Below are positions 1-8,789 of a stretch of DNA of 64,000 nucleotides, in pieces (the stretch's first letter is position 1; each line of letters starts with the position of its first letter). Source of the stretch: Tistrella mobilis (lineage in GTDB: Bacteria > Pseudomonadota > Alphaproteobacteria > Tistrellales > Tistrellaceae); assembly GCF_039634785.1 (NCBI RefSeq), contig NZ_JBBIAB010000013.1, forward strand, positions 87,911 to 151,910, read 5' to 3'. A program made the position numbers and the translations under genes. The notes beneath the pieces were generated by a model. That model ran no database searches, was not told the origin of the DNA, and worked only from the letters and a program-made list of their open reading frames with translations.

Positions 1-679
1 CCGGATCCTCCAGCGGCACGTCTTCCGGGTCCTCGACCGGGATCGGCTCGGGGTCGCGTGGTGGCCCGGGTGGTTGGCGACGAGGTGGTTGCTCCGGCTG
101 AGGCGGGCGGCGGATCGGCGGGGCCGGCGGGTCCGAGGGGTCGTTCTCGGGGGCCGCCATCAGCCCATCGACGTTCCGGCCATCCACATCCCAATCCTCG
201 GGGATCTCGACCCTGGCGACCCGGGGCGGGGTGAAGGCGAAGGCGGTGGCCGGCGGCTCGCCGCCCGAGAAGGCCGCCCCCGGATTGGGGCGCGGGGCCG
301 GCTTCGGCGCCGCGTGCAGCGGCCGGGCCGGCCGGGGTGCCGGCGCCTCGTCCGGCACCGGCATCAGCCCCAGCGTCAGCACGTAATCGCCAACGAACAC
401 CCGGTCGCCATCGGCCACCACATGGCCGGTCTCTCGCGGCACCGGCCGGCGCGGATCGTTGACGAAACTGCCGTTGGTGCTGGTGTCGATCAGCCGGAAG
501 CGGCCGCTGTCATAGTCGATCAGGCAGTGCTGGCCGGAAATGACCCGGGTCGGATCTTCCAGCACCACGTCGTTGGCCGGGCCGCGACCGACACGCAGGC
601 CGCGGCGGTCGAAGCTCCGCGAGGGCCCGATCCGGGTTGCCGGATCGTCGCGATGGGCGATGTCGATCACGAGCCGCAT
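1..679 (-). CDS. FHA-domain protein of the T6SS (TagH/Fha type), 3' end outside window
   Basis: The visible product begins MRLVIDIAHRDD and runs off the left edge. Residues about 20-105 form a forkhead-associated domain: GRGPANDVVLED, then SGQHCLI, then DTSTNGSFVN, the usual Gly-Arg / Ser-x-x-His / Asn-Gly phosphothreonine-binding pattern. A Pro/Ala-rich linker follows, as in TagH/Fha proteins, where the FHA domain is N-terminal. In T6SS clusters Fha scaffolds participate in post-translational activation, often with PpkA/PppA, neither of which is visible. It is the last gene seen in the minus-strand T6SS operon, 33 bases after tssH. The start is the ATG at 679-677, with a GGAGG-like site just upstream. 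The linker and C terminus cannot be judged. Confidence 0.85.
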   Translation of the reverse strand, partial: MRLVIDIAHRDDPATRIGPSRSFDRRGLRVGRGPANDVVLEDPTRVISGQHCLIDYDSGRFRLIDTSTNGSFVNDPRRPVPRETGHVVADGDRVFVGDYVLTLGLMPVPDEAPAPRPARPLHAAPKPAPRPNPGAAFSGGEPPATAFAFTPPRVARVEIPEDWDVDGRNVDGLMAAPENDPSDPPAPPIRRPPQPEQPPRRQPPGPPRDPEPIPVEDPEDVPLEDP

Positions 680-712
680 GGCTTCCTCCGTAAATTCCTC
701 ATCCGCGGGCCG

Positions 713-3316
713 TCACGACAGCCGGGGCATCAGGCTGCCGTCGGGCCCGGTTGCGATCTCGACCGCCCGGGGCGGCGCGCCCTCTTCCGCCAGCCGGTCC
801 AGGATCAGCCCGGCCAGGCCCGGCATCAGCTCGCCGGAAATCACCGCCTCCACCGCACGGGCCCCGGCGTCGCGTGCCCGGGCGCGGGCCAGCACCGCCG
901 GCGCCACCTCGGGTGCCACCGTGACCGGCAGATCATAGGTTTCGGTGATGCGGCGAACCGCGCGATCAAGTTGCAGGTTCACGATAGCAAGCAACCTCTC
1001 ATCATCCAGTGGCATGAATGGGACCACTTTGAGGCGCCCAAGGAAGGCCGGCTTGAAGCTCTGCCGCAGCACCGGTTCCAGCGCCTCGGCCAGGCCCTCC
1101 GGTCCCGGTGCGGTATCGGGGTCGTCCATCAGTTTCGTGATGGTCTCCGATCCGGCATTGGTGGTCAGAATCAGGGTCACGTTACGGAAATCGATCTCCC
1201 GCCCCTCGCCGTCGCGCACCCGGCCTTCGTCGAAGATCCGGTAGAACACGTCCTGCACGCCCGGATGCGCCTTTTCGATCTCGTCCAGCAGAACCACGCC
1301 GTGGGGGCGGCGGCGCACCGCCTCGGTCAGCACGCCGCCTTCGCCATAGCCGACATAGCCGGGCGGCGCGCCCAGCAGCATCGAGACCTTATGTTCCTCC
1401 TTGAATTCCGACAGATTGATCACGGTCAGCGCCCGGGCGTCGCCGTGCAGCAGCTCGGCCAGCGCCACCGCGGTTTCGGTCTTGCCCACGCCCGATGTGC
1501 CGGCGAACAGGAACACGCCGGCCGGCCGGCGCGGATCGTCCAGCCCGGCGCGCCTGGTGCGCACCGCCCGCGCCACCGCCTCCAGCGCGTGGTCCTGGCC
1601 GATGATCCGGGTGCGGAGCCGGTCCTCCAGCCGGCGCACCGTCTCCAGCTCGTCATCGGCCATCCGGCCCAGCGGAATGCCGGTCCAGTCCGAAATCACC
1701 GCCGCCACCGCCCGGGCATCAACATCAACCGGAAGCAGCGGATCTTTCCCTTGTACAACTTTCAGCTGCTCAAGCACGGCCGATTGTGCGGCCGCACGCG
1801 CCGCGGGCTCTTCCATCGCCCGCGCCTCGGCCAGCTCGGCCACCAGCCGCGACTCCTCTGCGAAGGAAATAGCCATTTCGGCTATTTCGGCCTCCAGACT
1901 AGCCATATCGGCTATAAGCGTCTCAACCGACAGCGCCGCGCCGCCCAGCGCCGCGTCACGCAACCGCATGTCTCGCGCCCGTTCCAGCGCGGCATGTTCC
2001 GACCGCCGCCTCTGCAACGCCTGTGGCACCACCGCCCGGCCCATCGCCACCCGGGCGGCTGCCGTGTCCAGCACGCTCACCGCCTTGTCGGGCAGCTGCC
2101 GCTCGGGCAGATAGCGGGCCGACAGCCGCACCGCCTCTTCCACCGCGGCATCATGGATATGCACCCCGTGATGGGCTTCCAGCTTCTCCACCAGCCCGCG
2201 CAGCATGGTCACGGCCCGGGCCTCGGACGGCTCTTCCACCTTCACCACCTGGAAGCGGCGGGCCAGCGCCGGGTCGCGTTCCACATGGCGCTTGTATTCC
2301 GCCCAGGTGGTGGCCGCGATGGTGCGCAGCTCGCCGCGGGCCAGCGCAGGCTTCAGAAGATTGGCCGCATCCCCCTGCCCCGCCGCCCCGCCGACGCCGA
2401 TCAGGGTATGCGCCTCGTCGATGAACAGAATGACCGGGTCGGCGCTGGCCTTCACCTCGTCGATCACTGATTTCAAACGGTTTTCGAACTCACCCTTCAC
2501 GCCCGCGCCTGCCTGCAACAGGCCCAGATCCAGGGTCAGCAACCGGGCGCGGGCCAAGGCCGCCGGCACCTCGCCCGCCGCCACGCGCAGCGCCAGCCCC
2601 TCGACCACCGCGGTCTTGCCGACCCCGGCCTCGCCGGTCAGGATCGGGTTGTTCTGCCGCCGCCGCGACAGGATGTCGATCACCTGGGCGATCTCGTCAT
2701 CCCGCCCCAGCACCGGATCCAGCCGGCCCGCACGCGCCGCCTCGGTCAGGTCGATGGCATAGGTGGCAAGCGCCTTGCCGGCCTGCTGCGACGACAGCGG
2801 CGCCTCGGCCGCCGCCGCGGCCGGGCCGCTGCCCGCCGCCTCGTCGCTGCCGTCTGCCAGCTCCGGCAGCCGCGCCAGAACCTGATCGGCCGACAGCCGC
2901 CCCAGCACCGGGATCACCTGGGCCAGCTGCTGCGACAGCAACTCGTCGCGCAGGGCCGCCACCAGCAGATGGCCCGATCCGATCTGCTCCGCCCCATCCT
3001 CGATCGAGGCCACCGTCCAGGCATGGCGGATCATGGCGATCAACCCCGGCGCCAGGGCCGGCGCCCGGTCATTGCCGCTGCGCAGCCGGTCGAGCGCACC
3101 ATCGAGCGCGGTCAGCGCCCGCGGCACCGCGACGCCCGCCTCGGCCAGCGCCCGGGGCAGCACCGCGCCGTCATCGGCGACCAGCGCGCGCAGCCAGTGT
3201 TCGATCTCGATCGCAGGATTGCCGCGGTTGACGGCATTGCCCGCCGCGGCTTCAAGCGCCTTACGGCAGGTCCGGTTCAGCTTGTCGACCAGGGAACGGA
3301 TCTGGGTGGTGGCCAT
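713..3316 (-). CDS. tssH: T6SS sheath-recycling AAA+ ATPase ClpV (TssH)
   Basis: An 867-residue protein of the Clp/Hsp100 type, the usual length for ClpV. It has an N-terminal Clp-N domain (about 1-160), a first AAA+ module with Walker A GEAGVGKTA near residue 226 and Walker B ILFIDEAHT, a middle coiled region, and a second AAA+ module with Walker A SGVGKTE near residue 605 and VVLLDEIEKAHP. ClpV disassembles contracted TssB/TssC sheaths so subunits can be reused. Its position between tssG and fha, in a complete sheath/baseplate operon, argues for ClpV rather than housekeeping ClpB. The ATG start lies 45 bases from the end of tssG. Confidence 0.96.
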   Translation of the reverse strand: MATTQIRSLVDKLNRTCRKALEAAAGNAVNRGNPAIEIEHWLRALVADDGAVLPRALAEAGVAVPRALTALDGALDRLRSGNDRAPALAPGLIAMIRHAWTVASIEDGAEQIGSGHLLVAALRDELLSQQLAQVIPVLGRLSADQVLARLPELADGSDEAAGSGPAAAAAEAPLSSQQAGKALATYAIDLTEAARAGRLDPVLGRDDEIAQVIDILSRRRQNNPILTGEAGVGKTAVVEGLALRVAAGEVPAALARARLLTLDLGLLQAGAGVKGEFENRLKSVIDEVKASADPVILFIDEAHTLIGVGGAAGQGDAANLLKPALARGELRTIAATTWAEYKRHVERDPALARRFQVVKVEEPSEARAVTMLRGLVEKLEAHHGVHIHDAAVEEAVRLSARYLPERQLPDKAVSVLDTAAARVAMGRAVVPQALQRRRSEHAALERARDMRLRDAALGGAALSVETLIADMASLEAEIAEMAISFAEESRLVAELAEARAMEEPAARAAAQSAVLEQLKVVQGKDPLLPVDVDARAVAAVISDWTGIPLGRMADDELETVRRLEDRLRTRIIGQDHALEAVARAVRTRRAGLDDPRRPAGVFLFAGTSGVGKTETAVALAELLHGDARALTVINLSEFKEEHKVSMLLGAPPGYVGYGEGGVLTEAVRRRPHGVVLLDEIEKAHPGVQDVFYRIFDEGRVRDGEGREIDFRNVTLILTTNAGSETITKLMDDPDTAPGPEGLAEALEPVLRQSFKPAFLGRLKVVPFMPLDDERLLAIVNLQLDRAVRRITETYDLPVTVAPEVAPAVLARARARDAGARAVEAVISGELMPGLAGLILDRLAEEGAPPRAVEIATGPDGSLMPRLS

Positions 3317-3361
3317 GGGGTGCGGGTCCGGAAAAATGAGAGGAAGATCAGGTACAAAAGG

Positions 3362-4402
3362 TCAGGCGCCGGTCTCGAACACGGCATCGTCGGGGTCGCG
3401 GGGCGGGGGTGCCGTGCCGGTCAGCCAGCCGGTCCAGCCCAGGCGCAGGCCGCCTTTGGCACCCAGTTCGGCCGGCGGCACCTCGTGCCGGTCCAGCACC
3501 AGGCGAAGCGCGAACGACATCGCCGGGCCGACGTAAAGCCGCACCAGATCGGTCAGCGCGCGCACCGCGGCACCTTCGGGCAGCAGCGCCGCAAAGCGCG
3601 CGCGCGGCAGCGGGCCGACGATGATCTCGAACCGGCCGTCGACATCGCGGACCTTCTCGCCCGCGACCATGTCGACCCCCAGCCGGCAGAAGCCGCCGGG
3701 CGTCAGGCGGCTGCGCTCGGCCTCGTCCAGCCGCACCCAGCTGCCTGCGAACTGACGGATCCGGACCGGCGCCCCAAGCTGGCCGGCCAGCATCGCCTCC
3801 AGGGCGGCGGCAGAACGCGGCCCGCGCGCGAAATGGCCGGCATGGCGGATCACCGTCAGATCATCGACCGCCAGCCGCCCGGCCAGATGCGGCGTGCCAA
3901 GCCCGGTCAGGGCCCGAAGCGCGCCGGTGATCGCATCCTCGCGGCCTTCCGCCGCCGCGCGCTCATGCGCCAGCGCCAGCCGGTATTTCACCTGGGCGCC
4001 GTGGAAGAAGGCGCCCTGGCGGTCCAGGAACAGGTCGACGAAGCGGGCGAAACCGGGGTTGCGCCGCCGCTCGGCCTCGATCGCCGCCGCGGTCATATGC
4101 GAGGGCAGCACGCCCGAGGGGCCGAGCAGGCCCAGATGGGCGATGCGCAGCACCGCGGGCGCGCCCTCCACCTGGCCCAGACGCGCACCGGCCACCGCAC
4201 TCGCCGGGAAGGCCAGCGGCAGCACGCCCTGGAAGCGCACGGCATCGGCCGGGTTGCTTCCGGCCGCGCGCTCCAGCACCCTGACCGCCTGCACCGGCTC
4301 GAACGACCAGGGCGCGCGGGCGAGATCGGCCAGAACGCCGGTGGGCGCCGGCACCGCGGGGGCCGGAACCCTTTCGGTCTGGGGCGGTTGCATGGTGGTC
4401 AT
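3362..4402 (-). CDS. tssG: T6SS baseplate subunit TssG
   Basis: A 346-residue protein of the TssG/ImpH/VasB family. Family-like stretches include APWSFEPVQAVRVLER near the N terminus, FVDLFLDRQGAFFHGAQVKYR in the middle, and the C-terminal LGAKGGLRLGWTGWL. With TssF, TssE and TssK it builds the baseplate wedge on which sheath and tube assemble. The chosen ATG at 4402 begins MTTMQPPQ; an open frame continues upstream but only inside tssF, so the later start is right. tssF ends 11 bases before it, implying co-translation. Nothing looks damaged. Confidence 0.93.
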   Translation of the reverse strand: MTTMQPPQTERVPAPAVPAPTGVLADLARAPWSFEPVQAVRVLERAAGSNPADAVRFQGVLPLAFPASAVAGARLGQVEGAPAVLRIAHLGLLGPSGVLPSHMTAAAIEAERRRNPGFARFVDLFLDRQGAFFHGAQVKYRLALAHERAAAEGREDAITGALRALTGLGTPHLAGRLAVDDLTVIRHAGHFARGPRSAAALEAMLAGQLGAPVRIRQFAGSWVRLDEAERSRLTPGGFCRLGVDMVAGEKVRDVDGRFEIIVGPLPRARFAALLPEGAAVRALTDLVRLYVGPAMSFALRLVLDRHEVPPAELGAKGGLRLGWTGWLTGTAPPPRDPDDAVFETGA

Positions 4403-4413
4403 GGGCGCCCCCC

Positions 4414-6255
4414 TCAGACCAGGTCCTGTGCGCCGGCGCGCGGCGGCCAGGTGCGGATGGTGCCCGGCCGGCCGCGCAGTTTCGCGGTCAGGCGGGTGAA
4501 GGAATTGATCGTGCAGTAAAGCCCGAACACCCGGTCGAGCACCGCCGCCAGCAGGTAGAGCCCGCCGGTCGCATAGCGCTCGGGGTCGAGTTCCAGCGTC
4601 ACGTCCAGCCCGCGGGCCATGCCGCCGAAGCGGTCGCCGGGCACGCGTGCCATGCCCCGGCGGTGCGAAATGCCGGTGATCGCATCGATCGCCGCCCGGG
4701 TTTCGGGCGCGTCGCGCAGATCGTGCAGCGCCAGCAGTTCGCGCAAGGCCGCCGCCCCGTCGGTATCGTCGGTGAGCGACAGATGGTTGAGCGACAGGAA
4801 GGAAATCAGTCGCCAGCGGCCATGCGCCCCGGCCTCGGGCCGCAGCGTCCGGGTGGGCGGGGTCAGGCAGGTGACGCCACGGATCGCCGACATCGCCTCG
4901 GCCGGTTTCAGCACCGGATGGCCGCCGCCGAAGGGCAGCCGCGCCGGCAGGTCGCGGTTCAGGCACAGCGTGTCGACCGACAGCACGCCGTTGGCCGGCT
5001 CCGACGGATTGAAGCCGTCATCGACCAGGCTGAGATAGATCTCGCTCGCCGGATCGCGCGGCCCGGCCGGCCGGCGCTCGGCATGCCACCAGCGCCGGGT
5101 CTCGTCGGCCATCGCCGTGCCATGGGCGACGGAATGGAAGGGTTGATAGAGCTGGCGGCGGCCGCCGGCATCACTGCCTTCGACCCGCAGGATCCGGAAA
5201 ATCTCGGTCGAGAGCGGCCGGCGGGCATCGGGCACCACCCGATAGGCCGACTGGCGCTGATCCAGCCGGATCGGCTCGGCCGCCTGGCGGAACAGGTTGA
5301 CGATCGGCACGGCGCCCAGCGCAAAACTCTCCGCCGTCACCGCCCGCTCCAGATCCTGGTCGTGACGGGTGAGGAAGACATGGATCTCCAGCCGGTCGCC
5401 GACGGGTGCCAGCGTCCGGGCGTCCAGGCCGTTCAGGTCCAGGAACAGGAATTTCTCGGGGAAGGCGAAATATTCGGTCAGCAGCCGATAGGCCGGCAGG
5501 GTGCGGGCATCGTCGGGCAGCAGCCCCTCATCCCCGGCAAAGCCCACCGGCGCCACCGCATCCGGCCCCAGCCGCACCGGCCGCGGATCCTCGGGGCCGG
5601 TGGCGACCGCGATGCCTGCCACATCATTGGTCAGCCGCTCGTAAAGCCGGGTCGCCTGGGCGCCGGGGGCGGCGATGAACAGCCGCAGCCGGTCCAGCCC
5701 GATCTCGGTGAAGCTGCGCCCGGGCTGCGTCATCCGCAGCCCGATCTTCAGCACCGCCACCGCCTGCTCCACCCCGGCAATCGCAGGGGCAGCCACCGGC
5801 CGCGCCTTCAGCGCCACGGTCTCGATCTCGATCGGCCAGAGGGTGGCGGGCCAGGCGGTGCGGAACCGGCAGGGCTCGGGCGCGCGCCCCTCGGCCGGGG
5901 CCACGGGGCCGGTCACCAGCTCGGCCCCGGCCGGCACGGTATGGGGGCCCGAAAGATCCGCCTGGGGCGTAAACCGCGCGATCGCCATCGAGGGCACCGG
6001 CGCCAGCCAGTGCGGGTGCAGCACCCCCAGAAGGGCATCGGTCAGCTCGGGGAAGGCATCGTCCAGCCGCAGCTGGATGCGGGCATTCAGATAGGCCACC
6101 GCTTCGATCAGCCGGGCCACGAAAGGATCGTCGGCGGCATCGGCGGTCAGGCGCAGCCGCCCGGCGATCTTGGGATGCGCCGCCGCGAACTCGCCCGCCC
6201 GGCGGCGGATCTCGACCAGCTCGCGCTGGTAATGGGGAAGCAGTTCGTCGGTCAT
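4414..6255 (-). CDS. tssF: T6SS baseplate subunit TssF
   Basis: A 613-residue protein beginning MTDELLPHYQRELVEIRR, the typical opening of TssF/ImpG/VasA proteins, with the further family pattern AHPKIAGRLRL and RLIEAVAYLNARIQLRLDD. Its length is normal. TssF pairs with TssG in a 2:1 wedge complex of the baseplate. Unlike the rest of the operon, the region just upstream on this strand is not a gene but the 295-bp tandem array at 6309-7264, so transcription from tssE must cross about 1.1 kb of repeats to reach this gene, or a second promoter exists there. Confidence 0.95.
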   Translation of the reverse strand: MTDELLPHYQRELVEIRRRAGEFAAAHPKIAGRLRLTADAADDPFVARLIEAVAYLNARIQLRLDDAFPELTDALLGVLHPHWLAPVPSMAIARFTPQADLSGPHTVPAGAELVTGPVAPAEGRAPEPCRFRTAWPATLWPIEIETVALKARPVAAPAIAGVEQAVAVLKIGLRMTQPGRSFTEIGLDRLRLFIAAPGAQATRLYERLTNDVAGIAVATGPEDPRPVRLGPDAVAPVGFAGDEGLLPDDARTLPAYRLLTEYFAFPEKFLFLDLNGLDARTLAPVGDRLEIHVFLTRHDQDLERAVTAESFALGAVPIVNLFRQAAEPIRLDQRQSAYRVVPDARRPLSTEIFRILRVEGSDAGGRRQLYQPFHSVAHGTAMADETRRWWHAERRPAGPRDPASEIYLSLVDDGFNPSEPANGVLSVDTLCLNRDLPARLPFGGGHPVLKPAEAMSAIRGVTCLTPPTRTLRPEAGAHGRWRLISFLSLNHLSLTDDTDGAAALRELLALHDLRDAPETRAAIDAITGISHRRGMARVPGDRFGGMARGLDVTLELDPERYATGGLYLLAAVLDRVFGLYCTINSFTRLTAKLRGRPGTIRTWPPRAGAQDLV

Positions 6256-6308
6256 GGGATGCTCATCTGCGGTTCTATACCGGCCGACTTCTGTACGACA
6301 TGTCCGCC

Positions 6309-7264
6309 GTCATCCCCGTGAAGGCGGGGATCCGGGCTTCTTTCCGCGCAAAGACTGCCGGATACACCGTCTCCGGCACCGATGGCGGCGGATCTTCTGA
6401 TGCCCGACATGACAGCCCCCCGGAAAATGATCATCGTTCATACCTGTAGAAGCCTACCTGGATCCCCGCCTTCGCGGGGATGACGGTGGTGAGTGTTGCG
6501 TGAGGAACACCGGCAGCCGTGTATGACACCCGCAGTATCCGGATCAGGACCCGGCGCTCATGTCATGTTCTGCACCGACCGAACTCTGTATTCCCTCTAT
6601 ACCGTCATCCCCGCGAAGGCGGGGATCCAGGTTCCTTTCCGCGTGAAGACTGTCGGACACACCGTCTCCGGCACTGATGACGGCAGATCTTCTGATGCCC
6701 GACATAACAGCCCCCGGAAAATGATCATCGTTCATACCTGTAGAAGCCTACCTGGACCCCCGCCTTCGCGGGGATGACGGTGGTGAGTGTTGTGTGAGGA
6801 ACACCGGCGGCCGTGTATGACACCAACAGTATCCGGATCAGGACCCGGCGCTCATGTCATGTTCTTTACCCGGACGAACTCTGTATTCCCTCTATACCGT
6901 CATCCCCGCGAAGGTGGGGATCCAGGTTCCTTTCCGCGTGAAGACTGTCGGACACACCGTCTCCGGCACTGATGACGGCAGATCTTCTGATGCCCGACAT
7001 AACAGCCCCCGGAAAATGATCATCGTTCATACCTGTGGAAGCCTACCTGGATCCCCGCCTTCGCGGGGATGACGGTGGTGAGTGTTGTGTGAGGAACACC
7101 GGCGGCCGTGTATGATATCGACAGTATCCGGATCAGGACCTGGCGCTCATGTCATGTTCTTCACCGACCGAACTCTGTATTCCCTCTATACCGTCATCCC
7201 CGCGAAGGCGGGGATCCAGGTTCCTTTCCGCGTGAAGACTGTCGGATACACCGTCTCCGGCACC
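6309..7264. repeat. Tandem array of 295-bp units, 3 full copies plus a partial fourth
   Basis: The motif GTCATCCCCGCGAAGGCGGG recurs at 6309, 6604, 6899 and 7193, giving periods of 295, 295 and 294 bases. Copies 1-3 are complete; the fourth breaks off near 7264. Each unit carries the palindromic motif forward and again about 150 bases later in inverted orientation (for example 6457-6484), so each could fold into a long hairpin. Copies differ by scattered substitutions. No convincing gene lies here; short open frames across it are translations of the repeat. It fills the gap between tssE and tssF. Confidence 0.95.
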
Positions 7265-7335
7265 GGAGAACATCGGCGACTGTGCAGGACACCGGCATGC
7301 ACGGTTGGAGCCGGTTCGAGAGACGCCCTCCCTCC

Positions 7336-7851
7336 TCATATCAGGCCGCCATCGCTGGTGGCGGTGACCCGCACGCCGCGGTCGGCAGGGTCGACGACGC
7401 CGTCGAAGCTCATCGGTTCGGGCGCCGGCTCGGCGGCGACCAGGGCGTCGATCCGCAGCCTGAGCGTGCGGTCACCGGCTTCGGAATTGTCCAACAGATG
7501 TACCGCCACCGCCCGGAACCGCGGTTCGGCCTGGCGGATCGCCGCCTCGATGCCGGCGCGCAGCCGCTCGCGGTCGTCATCGGACGAGACCGGCTGGGCG
7601 GTGAAATCGGCGATGCCGTAATTGGTGAGCGCGGTTTCCACCTCGGGCAGTTTCGCCCCCCAGCCCACCGGCCGGCGGCGGGTGTTGAGCAGGTCTTCCA
7701 GGTCGCGGCGCAGCCCCTCACGGAAGGCCTCGATGGTGAAGCGGTCATCGGGGGCCAGGCGCTCGTCATCGACCAGCAGCCGGTCCAGGATCGACATCCG
7801 GACCGATCCGGCCTCGCGCCGGCCGCCCGCGGAAGATCGCCCGGCCGGCAT
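7336..7851 (-). CDS. tssE: T6SS baseplate subunit TssE (gp25-like)
   Basis: About 171 residues, the usual size for TssE. It matches the GPW/gp25 lysozyme-like family: SILDRLLVDD, then FREGLRRDLEDLLNTRR, then LTNYGIADFT and a C-terminal LRLRIDALV stretch. It forms part of the baseplate wedge and contacts the start of the sheath. The ATG at 7851 overlaps the tagJ stop in a TGATG arrangement, and a GTG one codon upstream is an alternative. It is the last gene before the tandem repeat array, so repeat expansion could affect expression of downstream tssF, tssG, tssH and fha. Confidence 0.92.
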   Translation of the reverse strand: MPAGRSSAGGRREAGSVRMSILDRLLVDDERLAPDDRFTIEAFREGLRRDLEDLLNTRRRPVGWGAKLPEVETALTNYGIADFTAQPVSSDDDRERLRAGIEAAIRQAEPRFRAVAVHLLDNSEAGDRTLRLRIDALVAAEPAPEPMSFDGVVDPADRGVRVTATSDGGLI

Positions 7852-8789
7852 CACGCGGCCCCTTCGCCGCTGCCGGCCGCCGGGCTGAGCCGGCGGATCT
7901 CCGTCAGCTCCAGCGCCGGCATCAGCTCGTCGCCGGCCAGGAAGCAGCGCTGGCCGCGGCCCGAAATCGGCCCGGCCTCCGGCGCGCCGGGCCCCTCGCC
8001 GGTGGCCCAGTCGGTGCGCCGACCCAGTTTGAGGGCGGCATCCTCGCTGTCGGCGGTCAGGGCATAGATCGTGGGCATGAAGACCACGCCGTCGGGCCCG
8101 CCTTCGGTTTCCACCTCGACCGGCCGCCAGATCAGGTCGATCAGCCGCCGCGGCGCCTGGAAGACCATCCGGCGCACGCGTTCAAGCGGCACCCAGAAAT
8201 AGCGGCCCGAGGCCGTGAGCAGTTCCAGCACCGGCCCGGTCAGGTCGCAGGCATCGCGGAAATCGTCGACCCGGGCGCCGTTCACCTCCACGGCCCCGCG
8301 CGGCCGCAGGCTTTCGGCCTCGATCACCGCCGCCGCCGCATCGGCATGGCGGCCGGCGCGGATCGCGACCAGCGCCTCCAGCGCCTTGGCGACCGCGGGC
8401 GGCGGGGTGTCGAGGAAATCGGGCACGCGGCCCTCGGTCATCACTTCGCGACGGATCTGTTCGGCGCGGATCAACTGGCGGAAACCCGCCAGCCCCACCG
8501 CCTGTTCCGGCGCCTGATCGGCGATCATGTCGAGCTGACGATCCGCCCGCGTCAGCTCCCCCGCCGCCACCATCAGCTCGGCCAGGAAATGGCGCGCCGT
8601 GGTATCGGCCGGGTGCGCCCGCACCCGCAGGAGCTGGGCATCGATCGCCTCGTCGAGCAGACCCGCCTGGAGCAGTGCCGCAGCACCGTGAATATCGGCG
8701 GTGGAGGTCATCATCTTCATCCCGAGATCCGGTCGTTTGTCTTGCCTGGCCACAGGGGTCCGGCCGGTCGTGGTCGTGGGCGGCATCAT
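7851..8789 (-). CDS. tagJ: T6SS accessory protein TagJ (ImpE family)
   Basis: About 312 residues with the ImpE/TagJ pattern: an N-terminal TPR-like helical part (AAALLQAGLLDEAIDAQ, then HFLAELMVAAGELTRADRQL) and a C-terminal domain with FWVPLERVRRMVF and PRRLIDLIWRP. TagJ binds the sheath protein TssB and ClpV in some T6SS subtypes, tuning sheath disassembly. The ATG at 8789 overlaps the preceding stop codon (ATGA). However, the family usually begins close to MTSTADIHG, so 8711 is an alternative start. It sits between the second tssC-like gene and tssE. Confidence 0.9.
   Translation of the reverse strand: MMPPTTTTGRTPVARQDKRPDLGMKMMTSTADIHGAAALLQAGLLDEAIDAQLLRVRAHPADTTARHFLAELMVAAGELTRADRQLDMIADQAPEQAVGLAGFRQLIRAEQIRREVMTEGRVPDFLDTPPPAVAKALEALVAIRAGRHADAAAAVIEAESLRPRGAVEVNGARVDDFRDACDLTGPVLELLTASGRYFWVPLERVRRMVFQAPRRLIDLIWRPVEVETEGGPDGVVFMPTIYALTADSEDAALKLGRRTDWATGEGPGAPEAGPISGRGQRCFLAGDELMPALELTEIRRLSPAAGSGEGAA

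Noticed and set aside
74..2470. 798-residue open frame on the plus strand
   Set aside because: It is antisense to fha and tssH, which have clear domains; its product is the His/Arg/Gly-rich type expected from the opposite strand of high-GC genes.
2969..6321. Long plus-strand frames over tssG and tssF
   Set aside because: Antisense to well-identified T6SS genes, with composition typical of shadow frames.
6493..7339. Several 60-180 residue frames within the tandem array
   Set aside because: They repeat the same translated palindrome (HPREGGDP, PSSPRRRGSTF-like) and change with each repeat copy; there is no independent coding signal.
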